A stretch of DNA of 16,031 bases, from positions 1-16,031 of the forward strand of contig CBDURF010000070.1 of NCBI GenBank assembly GCA_965369705.1, read 5' to 3'. The position numbers and the translations under genes were made by a program. This stretch comes from JAGLCY01 sp965369705 (GTDB taxonomy: Bacteria > Krumholzibacteriota > Krumholzibacteriia > LZORAL124-64-63). This document shows positions 1-6,326 of the stretch, piece by piece. Position 1 is the first letter of the stretch, and each line of letters opens with the position of its first letter. A model generated the notes under the pieces. It did no database searches, was not told the origin of the DNA, and saw only the letters and a list, made by a program, of their open reading frames with translations.

Positions 1-43
1 GCCCGAGGATCAGGCGGAGCCCAAGGCCTCCGCCGAGGACCGG

Positions 44-760
44 ATGGGTCTGCTGGACCATCTCGACGAGTTGCGCAGTGTCATGATCCATTCATCCATC
101 GCCGCGCTGGCCGCCACCATCCTGTGCTGGTTCTGGTCGGCCGACCTGCTGGACATTCTCATCCGCCCCATCCGTGACCAGGGGATCTATTTCACCGCGC
201 CCAACGAAGCCTTCCTGACCCGGCTGAAACTTTCAGCGGTGGTGGGCCTGTTCGTGGTGGCGCCCTTCATCTTCTTCAAGATCTACGGCTTCATCCTACC
301 TGGTCTCTACAAACGTGAACGACGGGTGGTGACGCCTCTGCTCCTGGCCACGACCGCCCTGTTCTACACGGGCATCGCCTTCGCCTTCCTGGTGGTGATT
401 CCCCAGGTCATCACCTTCCTGCTCAGTTTCGGGACCGAGGCCATGGAACCCCTCATCGGCGTGGGGCCGTATTTCAATTTCGTCACCCGCTTGTGTCTGG
501 CCTTCGGGCTGGTGTTCGAACTGCCGCTCCTGGTGCTTTTTCTCAGTTTCATCGGGGTCGTCAATCCCCGCATGCTTCTGCGGACCTGGCGGTATGCTAT
601 AATCACCATCGTGGCGTTATCCGCGGTGCTGACCCCGCCGGACGTGATCAGTCAGGTGATGATGGCCGGGCCTGTCCTCGTCCTGTATCTCGGTTCGGTT
701 CTGGTTTCCATCGCGGTGACCAGCCGCCGCCGGAAAAAAGAGGATCATGATCTTGATTGA
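44..760 (+). CDS. tatC: Sec-independent (twin-arginine) protein translocase subunit TatC
   Basis: TatC is the multispanning inner-membrane receptor of the Tat pathway, which binds twin-arginine signal peptides and exports folded proteins. The 238-residue product begins with the hallmark LLDHLDELR and shows about six hydrophobic segments. It has the conserved first periplasmic-loop to cytoplasmic-loop signature PGLYKRERR (residues 86-94, with the key Glu at about 92) and the FGLVFELP motif (Glu at about 159). The C-terminal tail is short and basic (SRRRKKEDHD). The ATG at 44 has a GAGGA four bases upstream. The reading frame is open to the left edge of the window, with acidic/Ala-rich codons before the ATG, so a slightly earlier start cannot be excluded. 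No tatA or tatB is visible; they may lie to the left. Length and motifs are normal for the family. Confidence 0.95.
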   Translation: MGLLDHLDELRSVMIHSSIAALAATILCWFWSADLLDILIRPIRDQGIYFTAPNEAFLTRLKLSAVVGLFVVAPFIFFKIYGFILPGLYKRERRVVTPLLLATTALFYTGIAFAFLVVIPQVITFLLSFGTEAMEPLIGVGPYFNFVTRLCLAFGLVFELPLLVLFLSFIGVVNPRMLLRTWRYAIITIVALSAVLTPPDVISQVMMAGPVLVLYLGSVLVSIAVTSRRRKKEDHDLD

Positions 761-785
761 CCCGAGCCCCTCTATTGGGAATATT
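757..785 (+). promoter_or_regulatory. Candidate sigma-70-type promoter for the polyprenyl synthase gene
   Basis: TTGACC (757-762, overlapping the tatC stop codon) and AATATT (780-785) are separated by 17 bp, matching the -35/-10 consensus at 5/6 and 4/6 positions. The predicted transcript would begin near 792. It would place a perfect 6-bp hairpin (GCACCC 794-799, GGGTGC 807-812) at the start of the 5' leader of the gene at 844. That hairpin has no T-run, so it is not a convincing terminator for tatC. The promoter is called by pattern only. Confidence 0.4.
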
Positions 786-843
786 TGCAGTCTGCACCCC
801 GGACGAGGGTGCTGGACGGATGCACTTCGGAGAGTAGGTATCT

Positions 844-1848
844 ATGGGACTCGTTGACAGGGAACGCATCAAGCTGATCACCCTGCAGAGGAAAATCGGT
901 CCGGCCCTGGAAAAGGTCGACACGGAGTTCCGGCGTATCACCGAAGGGGATAGTCCCCTGACCCGGGAGATCTGCGACCATATCCGACGGGGCAAGAGCA
1001 AAAGATTTCGTCCGACCCTGCTTTTGCTGGCCGCCCAGGACGGGGAGGGATTCGCGCCCGAAGCCATCACCGCCGCCGCCAGCATCGAACTCGTTCACAC
1101 CGCCACGTTGGTCCACGATGATTTCATCGACGAGGCCCTGACGCGGCGGGGACTGCCCGCGGTCAACGTGAAGTACGGGCCCAGCGCGGCCCTGATCATG
1201 GGCGACTACCTCTACAGCAAGGCTCTGCACAATCTCTGCCTGGCCAAACTGCACCACGCGGTGGAGCTGTTGGCCCGCACGACCGTGTTGATGAGCGAGG
1301 CGGAAATGCTCCAGCTCGAATATCGGTACGACATGAACATCAGTGAGGAACGCTACATGAAGGTCATCTACCAGAAGACCGCCTCACTCATCGAGAACAG
1401 CTGTCGGATCGGGGTCACCTTCAACAAGCGGTTGGCCTCTGCGGAAGAGGCGTTCGGGACTTTCGGGAGTCAGACCGGGCTGGTGTTCCAGATCACCGAC
1501 GACATCTTCGACTACCTGGGCGACGAGCGACGCCTCGGCAAACCCACGGGACAGGACTGGGAAGAGGGCCGCATCACCCTGCCCCTGATCGCCGCGTGGC
1601 GCAACGCTCCACCCGAGGCCAGACGCCGAATCGGCGAACTGGCTCGGGAAACCGACAGTGCGGTGCGGGCGGAATGCTGGCCGGAGGTCAAGGCCTTCGT
1701 CACCGATTTCGGTGGCGTCGATTATGCCTTCGGCAAGGCCCGCGAGTTCGGTGAGAACGCCAAAACGGCCCTTGGGCCCGTGGCTTCGGGGCCCCAGAAG
1801 GATCTTCTGGCTGTCGCGGTGGAATACGTCATCAATCGTTTGAATTGA
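844..1848 (+). CDS. Long-chain polyprenyl diphosphate synthase (IspB/heptaprenyl synthase type)
   Basis: This is a trans-prenyl diphosphate synthase that condenses isopentenyl diphosphate units onto an allylic primer. The product probably serves as a quinone side chain or other lipid carrier. The 334-residue protein has both aspartate-rich Mg-binding motifs: DDFID at residues 92-96 and DDIFD at 219-223. It also has the family's RPTLLLLAAQ, KTASLIE and GKPTGQDWEEGRITLP stretches. The residues four and five positions before the first motif are small (Ala87, Thr88), not aromatic. In this family that is associated with long products (C30 or more) instead of FPP or GGPP; the exact chain length cannot be read. 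The start at 844 has GGAGAG at 829-834. The length is typical. The gene lies between tatC and the rsfS-argS cluster and probably has its own promoter. Confidence 0.93.
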   Translation: MGLVDRERIKLITLQRKIGPALEKVDTEFRRITEGDSPLTREICDHIRRGKSKRFRPTLLLLAAQDGEGFAPEAITAAASIELVHTATLVHDDFIDEALTRRGLPAVNVKYGPSAALIMGDYLYSKALHNLCLAKLHHAVELLARTTVLMSEAEMLQLEYRYDMNISEERYMKVIYQKTASLIENSCRIGVTFNKRLASAEEAFGTFGSQTGLVFQITDDIFDYLGDERRLGKPTGQDWEEGRITLPLIAAWRNAPPEARRRIGELARETDSAVRAECWPEVKAFVTDFGGVDYAFGKAREFGENAKTALGPVASGPQKDLLAVAVEYVINRLN

Positions 1849-1885
1849 ATCCTGCCCAGGTGAACCCGATCACCGGACGCATGAT

Positions 1886-1945
1886 ATGAATCAGGAAATG
1901 AATCAGGAAATGAGTCAGGAAATGAACCAGGAAATGAACCAGGAA
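1886..1945 (+). repeat. Five tandem 12-bp repeats at the 5' end of rsfS
   Basis: Five consecutive 12-bp units (1886, 1898, 1910, 1922, 1934) follow the pattern ATGAAYCAGGAA. The middle unit carries AGT in place of AAT or AAC. Each unit encodes Met-Asn/Ser-Gln-Glu, so the coding frame survives unit gain or loss. Each unit supplies an in-frame ATG and an AGGA core. The repeats lie entirely within the predicted N-terminus of RsfS. Confidence 0.95.
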
Positions 1946-2425
1946 AATTCGAACATACCCGGCGAATCCGGCGCAGAATCCCACACCCTGCCGGATGATT
2001 CACCGGGCTTCCTCCTGGCTGAACTGGTGGGGTGGCACCTCATCGAGAAGAAAGCCGAGGATCTGGTCGTGATCGATCTGCGCGGCATTTCCGACGTGTG
2101 CGATTTCTTCGTTCTGGCCTCGGGGAAATCCAAAGTCCAGGTCAAGGCCCTGGCCAAGCAGCTCCACAAGGAACTGCTGGGCGCCGGCCACCGGCCCAAG
2201 GGGCTCGAGGGCATGGACGACGGCCGTTGGGCCCTGCTGGATTTTTTCGATGTGGTGGTGCACATTTTCCACACCGAGGTCCGGGAATATTATCAGTTGG
2301 AAAAATTGTGGGGAGATGCTCCCCGCCTGGATCTGGACTCCGTCTGGTATGCCTCGCCCGACACCGCTGGACGCCACCCCGATTTGAATTTCACCACGAT
2401 CTCCGGTGCCGGCGGCGCCGACTGA
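1886..2425 (+). CDS. rsfS: Ribosome silencing factor RsfS (YbeB/Iojap family)
   Basis: RsfS binds ribosomal protein L14 (uL14) on the 50S subunit and blocks subunit joining, damping translation when nutrients are short. The conserved domain covers roughly residues 45-150. It contains DLVVIDLRGISDVCDFFVLA, SGKSKVQVKALA, LEGMDDGRWALLDFFDVVVH and FHTEVREYYQLEKLW, all diagnostic. The 179-residue protein has about 45 extra N-terminal residues. These begin with five MNQE-like repeats followed by a Ser/Pro/Glu-rich tail, and no domain is recognised there. No strong Shine-Dalgarno precedes ATG 1886, and in-frame ATGs at 1898, 1910, 1922 and 1934 are alternatives, so the true start is uncertain. A two-codon ORF (ATG at 1881) has its stop overlapping ATG 1886. 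The gene is 13 bp upstream of argS and probably shares its transcript. Confidence 0.93.
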   Translation: MNQEMNQEMSQEMNQEMNQENSNIPGESGAESHTLPDDSPGFLLAELVGWHLIEKKAEDLVVIDLRGISDVCDFFVLASGKSKVQVKALAKQLHKELLGAGHRPKGLEGMDDGRWALLDFFDVVVHIFHTEVREYYQLEKLWGDAPRLDLDSVWYASPDTAGRHPDLNFTTISGAGGAD

Positions 2426-2438
2426 GAAACGGAATGGT

Positions 2439-4178
2439 ATGCTCGAGGATCTTCTGGTAAAAGGTCTGCTGGCCGCTCTGGAGAAGTTCGGCGTCTTCGA
2501 GGAGGACGTGGACATCATCCTGGAAAAACCGCGGGACCGCAGCCACGGCGATTTGAGTACCAACCTGGCCATGGTATTGGGCAAGCGTCTGGGCAAGAAG
2601 CCCCGGGAGCTGGCTGGTGAAATCGCCGCTGGTGTCGATTTTCCCAAGTCCATCGTCGAGTCCGTGGAAATCGCGGGGCCTGGTTTCATCAACTTTCGTT
2701 TGGCCCACTCTTTTCAGGTGGAGCTGTTGCTCGACCTGCTGGACCCGGCCGGGGCCCTGGACGACATCAAGACCGGCGGCAACAAGAGGATCAACGTCGA
2801 ATTCATCAGCGCCAATCCGACCGGACCCCTGAACGTTGTGTCCGCCCGCGCCGGCGCTTTCGGCATGACCCTGGTCCGCCTGCTGGACGCCATCGGGTAC
2901 GACGCCCACGCCGAGTACTACGTCAACGACGCCGGACGGCAGGTGAAGTTTCTCGGGCTCAGTCTGCGGGCCCACTACCTGCAGCTGTCGGGCGAAACCG
3001 TCGAATTTCCCGAGGACGGTTACCACGGTCGCTACCTGGAGATCATGGCCCAGGATCTCATGGAACAGGACACCGCAGCCATCGTCAAGGCTGCTTCGGC
3101 CTTCAACGACGAGAGTTTTCAGCGTGTCCAGGCGCCTCACGGCAACGCCGAGGATTGGCGCAAGCTGCCCGAGGATGAATCGGTGCGATGCTTCGCCAAG
3201 TACGCCCTCATGAAGATCCTCAGCTGGCAGCGGGATACCTGCCGGCGGTTCGGTCTTCGCTTCGAGACCTGGTATTTTGAATCGGAGCTCCACGAGACCA
3301 AACGGATCGAGCGGGCCTTGGACCGGCTGCAGAAACTGGATGCACTCTTCGAGGAGGATGGCGCGACCTGGTTCCGAGCCACGGATTTCGGCGACGAGAA
3401 GGACCGCGTGGTCGTCCGGGCCGAGGGCATGCCGACCTACTTCCTGGCGGACATCGCCTACCACTACCACAAGTACCAGCGGGGCTTCGAGCACGCCATC
3501 GATTTCTGGGGACCGGATCACCACGGCTACATCCCGCGCATGCAGGGAGCGATGGAGGCGCTGGGGATCCCGCGGGACTGGCTGGAGGTGCAGATTCTCC
3601 AGCAGGTGACCTTCCTGGAGGGCGGCCGCCCGATCAAGATGTCCAAGCGGGCGGGCCGGTTCGTGACCATGGACGCGCTCATCGACGAGGTGGGGGCCGA
3701 CGTTGCGAAATACATCTTCCTGACCCGCAAACCCAACAGTCACTTGGACTTCGATCTCGACCTGGCCAAGGAACAATCCAACGAGAACCCGGTGTTCTAC
3801 GTCAAGTACGCCCACGCGCGCATCTGTTCGGTGCTGCGCAAGGCCGCCCAGGCGGGGATCGACCCCGGGAGGATCACCGCCGACTCCCTCGGGAAGCTGA
3901 CCGAGGAGTCCGAATGGAATCTGGTGCGGGAGCTGATCCGGTTGCCGCAGGTGATCATTTCGGCCGCGCACGCGCGTGAGCCCCACCGCCTGACGGGTTA
4001 CATCCACGAGGTGGCCGGCCTGTACCATCAGTTCTACCACCAGTGCCACATCCTGGGTGAGGATCGAGACACCACCCTGGCCAGACTTCATTTGAGCCTG
4101 GTGACGAGGCATGTCCTGCAGGTGGTGCTTGACCTGATCGGGGTGGAAGCCCCGGAAAAAATGGGAGAGAAGGTCTGA
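2439..4178 (+). CDS. argS: Arginine--tRNA ligase (ArgS)
   Basis: This class I aminoacyl-tRNA synthetase charges tRNA-Arg. The 579-residue protein shows the N-terminal additional domain (KPRDRSHGDLSTNLAM, then AGPGFINFRL). The catalytic domain contains EFISANPTGPL and YVNDAGRQV. The KMSKR loop is at residues 400-404, and the C-terminal anticodon-binding domain contains NPVFYVKYAHARI. The HIGH element, normally HVGH after TGPL, reads Asn132-Val-Val-Ser135 here, so both histidines are missing. The rest of the fold motifs are intact and there is no frameshift. ATG 2439 is chosen because it aligns with the usual ArgS N-terminus; a GTG at 2406 would overlap rsfS and add 11 unconserved residues. The kinase gene starts 1 bp after the argS stop, suggesting translational coupling. 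Confidence 0.95.
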   Translation: MLEDLLVKGLLAALEKFGVFEEDVDIILEKPRDRSHGDLSTNLAMVLGKRLGKKPRELAGEIAAGVDFPKSIVESVEIAGPGFINFRLAHSFQVELLLDLLDPAGALDDIKTGGNKRINVEFISANPTGPLNVVSARAGAFGMTLVRLLDAIGYDAHAEYYVNDAGRQVKFLGLSLRAHYLQLSGETVEFPEDGYHGRYLEIMAQDLMEQDTAAIVKAASAFNDESFQRVQAPHGNAEDWRKLPEDESVRCFAKYALMKILSWQRDTCRRFGLRFETWYFESELHETKRIERALDRLQKLDALFEEDGATWFRATDFGDEKDRVVVRAEGMPTYFLADIAYHYHKYQRGFEHAIDFWGPDHHGYIPRMQGAMEALGIPRDWLEVQILQQVTFLEGGRPIKMSKRAGRFVTMDALIDEVGADVAKYIFLTRKPNSHLDFDLDLAKEQSNENPVFYVKYAHARICSVLRKAAQAGIDPGRITADSLGKLTEESEWNLVRELIRLPQVIISAAHAREPHRLTGYIHEVAGLYHQFYHQCHILGEDRDTTLARLHLSLVTRHVLQVVLDLIGVEAPEKMGEKV

Positions 4179-4179
4179 A

Positions 4180-5088
4180 ATGTCGATCGTCGTCGTCGGT
4201 TCCGTAGCTTATGATACCGTGGAGACGCCCCGCGAGAAGAGGGAACGCCAACTCGGCGGCAGCGCCAGTTTCTTCTCCATCGCCACTCTGGGCAGGGGCG
4301 CCGTCCGTTGCGTGGGGGTGGTCGGTGACGATTTCCTGCAGGAAGACCTCGATCTGCTGGCCGAGCGAGGTGCCGACGTCTCGGGCATCCGACGTGTCGC
4401 AGGAAAAAGCTTTCACTGGTCGGGCCGATACCACGAGGACATGATCGAACGGGATACCCTGGCCACCGAACTGGGGGTGTTCGCCGATTTCCAACCTGAA
4501 ATCCCCACGGAGTGGAAGACTTCGGAGTACCTGTTCTTGGCCAACATCCATCCCGCCCTGCAATCCCACGTGCTGGACGAAATGAACGAGCCCCGGCTGG
4601 TGGCCCTGGACACCATGAACCTGTGGATCGAAACCACCCCGGACGACCTGCGGGCCATCCTGGCGCGGGTGGATGTCTTGTTGGTCAATGACAGCGAGGC
4701 CCGCCTGCTTACCGGCAAACGGAGCCTCGCTCATGCCGCCGCCGCCATCCGGGACATGGGGCCGCAGCGGGTCATCGTCAAGAAGGGTGAACACGGAGCC
4801 CTGTTCTTCGGGATCGACTCGGTGTTGGCGGTGCCTGCCATCATCCTGGACGACGTGGTCGATCCCACCGGGGCCGGCGACTGCTTCGCGGGCGGCTTCA
4901 TGGGCAGCCTGGCCGAGGCCGGGGCCGACCGGACCAGCGGGGACCCGGTTTTTCGGCAGGCCATGCTCGACGGCACGGTGACCGCCAGTTTCTGCCCCGA
5001 AGGTTTCAACGTGGAGGGGCTGCTCCAGATCGACGAAGCAGCCTACGCGGCCCGGATGGCCACCCTGAAGGGCATGATGGTTCCCTGA
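4180..5088 (+). CDS. PfkB-family sugar/nucleoside kinase
   Basis: This is a ribokinase/PfkB-superfamily kinase that transfers phosphate from ATP to a sugar or nucleoside hydroxyl. The 302-residue protein has the N-terminal GGSASFFS substrate-side motif. NDSEARLL, of the NxxE type involved in Mg/phosphate handling, lies mid-protein. The C-terminal anion-hole signature DPTGAGDCFAGGF starts at residue 228, with the catalytic Asp at 234. A distinctive ALDTMNLWIE segment lies before the NDSE motif. The substrate cannot be assigned; adenosine-kinase-like or ribokinase-like activity is possible. Its ATG is 1 bp after the argS stop, so it is almost certainly co-translated with argS. A metabolic link to translation is not evident from the sequence. 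Confidence 0.9.
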   Translation: MSIVVVGSVAYDTVETPREKRERQLGGSASFFSIATLGRGAVRCVGVVGDDFLQEDLDLLAERGADVSGIRRVAGKSFHWSGRYHEDMIERDTLATELGVFADFQPEIPTEWKTSEYLFLANIHPALQSHVLDEMNEPRLVALDTMNLWIETTPDDLRAILARVDVLLVNDSEARLLTGKRSLAHAAAAIRDMGPQRVIVKKGEHGALFFGIDSVLAVPAIILDDVVDPTGAGDCFAGGFMGSLAEAGADRTSGDPVFRQAMLDGTVTASFCPEGFNVEGLLQIDEAAYAARMATLKGMMVP

Positions 5089-5090
5089 GG

Positions 5091-5132
5091 GCACCGCCTG
5101 GCGGGGGGTGCTTGCAAGGAATCATTCCTTTT
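5091..5132 (+). terminator. Possible weak terminator or palindromic site after the PfkB kinase gene
   Basis: Two adjacent inverted repeats follow the kinase stop. One is an imperfect hairpin at 5091-5111 (GCACC and GGTGC ends with one internal mismatch). The other is a perfect palindrome at 5116-5130, AAGGAAT-C-ATTCCTT, followed by two further Ts. The short T-run makes this a weak intrinsic terminator at best. The second palindrome could equally be a protein-binding site, because a promoter lies about 60 bp downstream. Confidence 0.35.
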
Positions 5133-5186
5133 ATGACAATTAGGCCATAATCCATGAATAGTCGTCAGGTTTGAAGTACCAGTTGT

Positions 5187-5214
5187 TTGATTTATTGGGG
5201 TGTGGTAATATACT
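5187..5214 (+). promoter_or_regulatory. Candidate sigma-70-type promoter for the two-domain unknown gene
   Basis: TTGATT (5187-5192) and TATACT (5209-5214) are separated by 16 bp in a locally AT-rich stretch. The -10 matches consensus at 5/6 and the -35 at 4/6. Transcription would begin near 5221, giving a leader of about 50 nt before the preferred start at 5274. This is the clearest -10 element in the 185-bp gap. Confidence 0.45.
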
Positions 5215-5273
5215 GACACGCATCATCTCTACGATGAATCAGGGGAAGATTGATTTTTGCAGGGGAGTGGATC

Positions 5274-6176
5274 TTGGAGTTGGAACCCAACGAGCGGGAT
5301 GTCTGGGTTTCCGACGCCCAGCGTTGGATTTGCCAGATCAAAGGCGTCCTGCAGTGCAAAATCGATCTTGATCCGAAAGGAGAGATCACCGGGGTGCACG
5401 TGGTGGCGGGTATGGATCGCGAGCCACGTCACATCGTCCGAGACGTGGAAAGCCTGCTGAAAGCCCGCCTGCATATGGATGTCTACTACAAGAAGATCGG
5501 AGTGGTCCAGGTCAAGGAGAATTCCGGGTCCGTATTGCCCGATCAGGCTCCCCCCATCATGACCGAAACCACCGACGCCGGTATTCCCGGTCCCGCCGGG
5601 GTCACCTTTCATCCTCCCGGCCCCGGGGCAGGCAAGGAAGATCTCGGCGATCTGACATGGAATGGAGAACCGGGCGCCGCGGTGGGGACCTTGCCGCCGC
5701 CCGGAAAGAGTGCCGCGCCTGAACCCGCTCCTGAGCCCGTTCCCGCCGTTCTGGTCGTCGAGGGTCTGACTCCCCGGATCACCTGCGGCGGGGTGGGAGT
5801 GATGGCCAGCGACATGGTGGTCCGCGCGGAAGTCCAGCTCCGGGCCGGAGAAGTCGAAGCCCGGGGAACGCGTGAAGGACCCAACCACGCCGACAGCGAT
5901 GTCCTTCTGGTGGCCCGGGCCACCCTGGACGCCGTCACCGAATTGCTGTCCGAACCGGTGCTGCTCCATCTCAACGAGGTCCGCATCGCACACCTGGGCG
6001 GACAGACCGTCGTCATGACGGCGGTGGACCTGGTCGAAGGCCGGATCAGCGACACCCTGTTCGGGACCTGCTCCACGCGGCACAACCGCCAGCAGGCCGT
6101 GGTCCATTCGGTGTTGGACGCCTTGAACCGCCGGTTGTCCCTGTATTCCCTCAAGTCGTCCGCTGCGGAAAGTTGA
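5274..6176 (+). CDS. Conserved two-domain protein of unknown function
   Basis: No function is known to me. The 300-residue product has an N-terminal domain (about 1-82) with GEITGVHVVA, REPRHIVRDVESLL and VYYKKIGVVQV. This resembles an arrangement recalled from uncharacterised proteins of several phyla (EIHVLA, RxPKQIVRDIES, DHKKISIAQ). A Pro/Gly/Ala-rich linker (about 83-156) follows. The C-terminal domain (about 157-290) has VVEGLTPRIT, VVRAEVQLRAGEVEARG, LLVARATLDAV and QAVVHSVLDALNRRL. There is no signal peptide or membrane segment, so it is probably cytoplasmic. TTG 5274 is preferred because AGGGGAG (5261-5267) lies 6 bases upstream; TTG 5250 would add 8 residues. It is a single gene between the kinase and purM. 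Its C-terminal half looks like a small alpha/beta ligand-binding domain, but that is only an impression. Confidence 0.8.
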   Translation: MELEPNERDVWVSDAQRWICQIKGVLQCKIDLDPKGEITGVHVVAGMDREPRHIVRDVESLLKARLHMDVYYKKIGVVQVKENSGSVLPDQAPPIMTETTDAGIPGPAGVTFHPPGPGAGKEDLGDLTWNGEPGAAVGTLPPPGKSAAPEPAPEPVPAVLVVEGLTPRITCGGVGVMASDMVVRAEVQLRAGEVEARGTREGPNHADSDVLLVARATLDAVTELLSEPVLLHLNEVRIAHLGGQTVVMTAVDLVEGRISDTLFGTCSTRHNRQQAVVHSVLDALNRRLSLYSLKSSAAES

Positions 6177-6188
6177 GGATTGTCCGTC

Positions 6189-6211
6189 GCCGGTGATGCC
6201 CGGCTTTCCTT
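6189..6211 (+). terminator. Possible weak intrinsic terminator before purM
   Basis: GCCGG (6189-6193) and CCGGC (6200-6204) form a 5-bp stem with a 6-base loop, followed by TTTCCTT. The stem is short and the T-run is interrupted, so efficiency is doubtful. It sits between the end of the unknown gene and the candidate purM promoter. Confidence 0.35.
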
Positions 6212-6238
6212 GAACCTCCAGCTCCCTGCTCTTATCAT
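6210..6238 (+). promoter_or_regulatory. Candidate sigma-70-type promoter for purM
   Basis: TTGAAC (6210-6215) and TATCAT (6233-6238) are separated by exactly 17 bp, with 4/6 and 5/6 consensus matches. The start point would be near 6245, leaving a leader of about 80 nt before ATG 6327. No purine riboswitch core was recognised in that leader. Confidence 0.45.
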
Positions 6239-6326
6239 CTGGCTCAGACGAGACTGGTCGTTGCCCCGATTCGCGACATGTTTCCCACGTTCCCGGACCG
6301 GCCGGTCCGCCCTCGGGAGGAAATTC

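Noticed and set aside
2391..4112. 573-codon open frame on the - strand opposite argS
   Set aside because: A shadow of the argS coding frame; no recognisable domain and no ribosome site.
5171..5371. Short + strand ORF overlapping the unknown gene
   Set aside because: It overlaps the better-supported frame starting at 5274, begins upstream of the predicted transcription start and has no family features.
6180..6326. N-terminal extension of PurM to an upstream start
   Set aside because: The added residues show no homology, the region contains a candidate promoter, and ATG 6327 has a strong Shine-Dalgarno.
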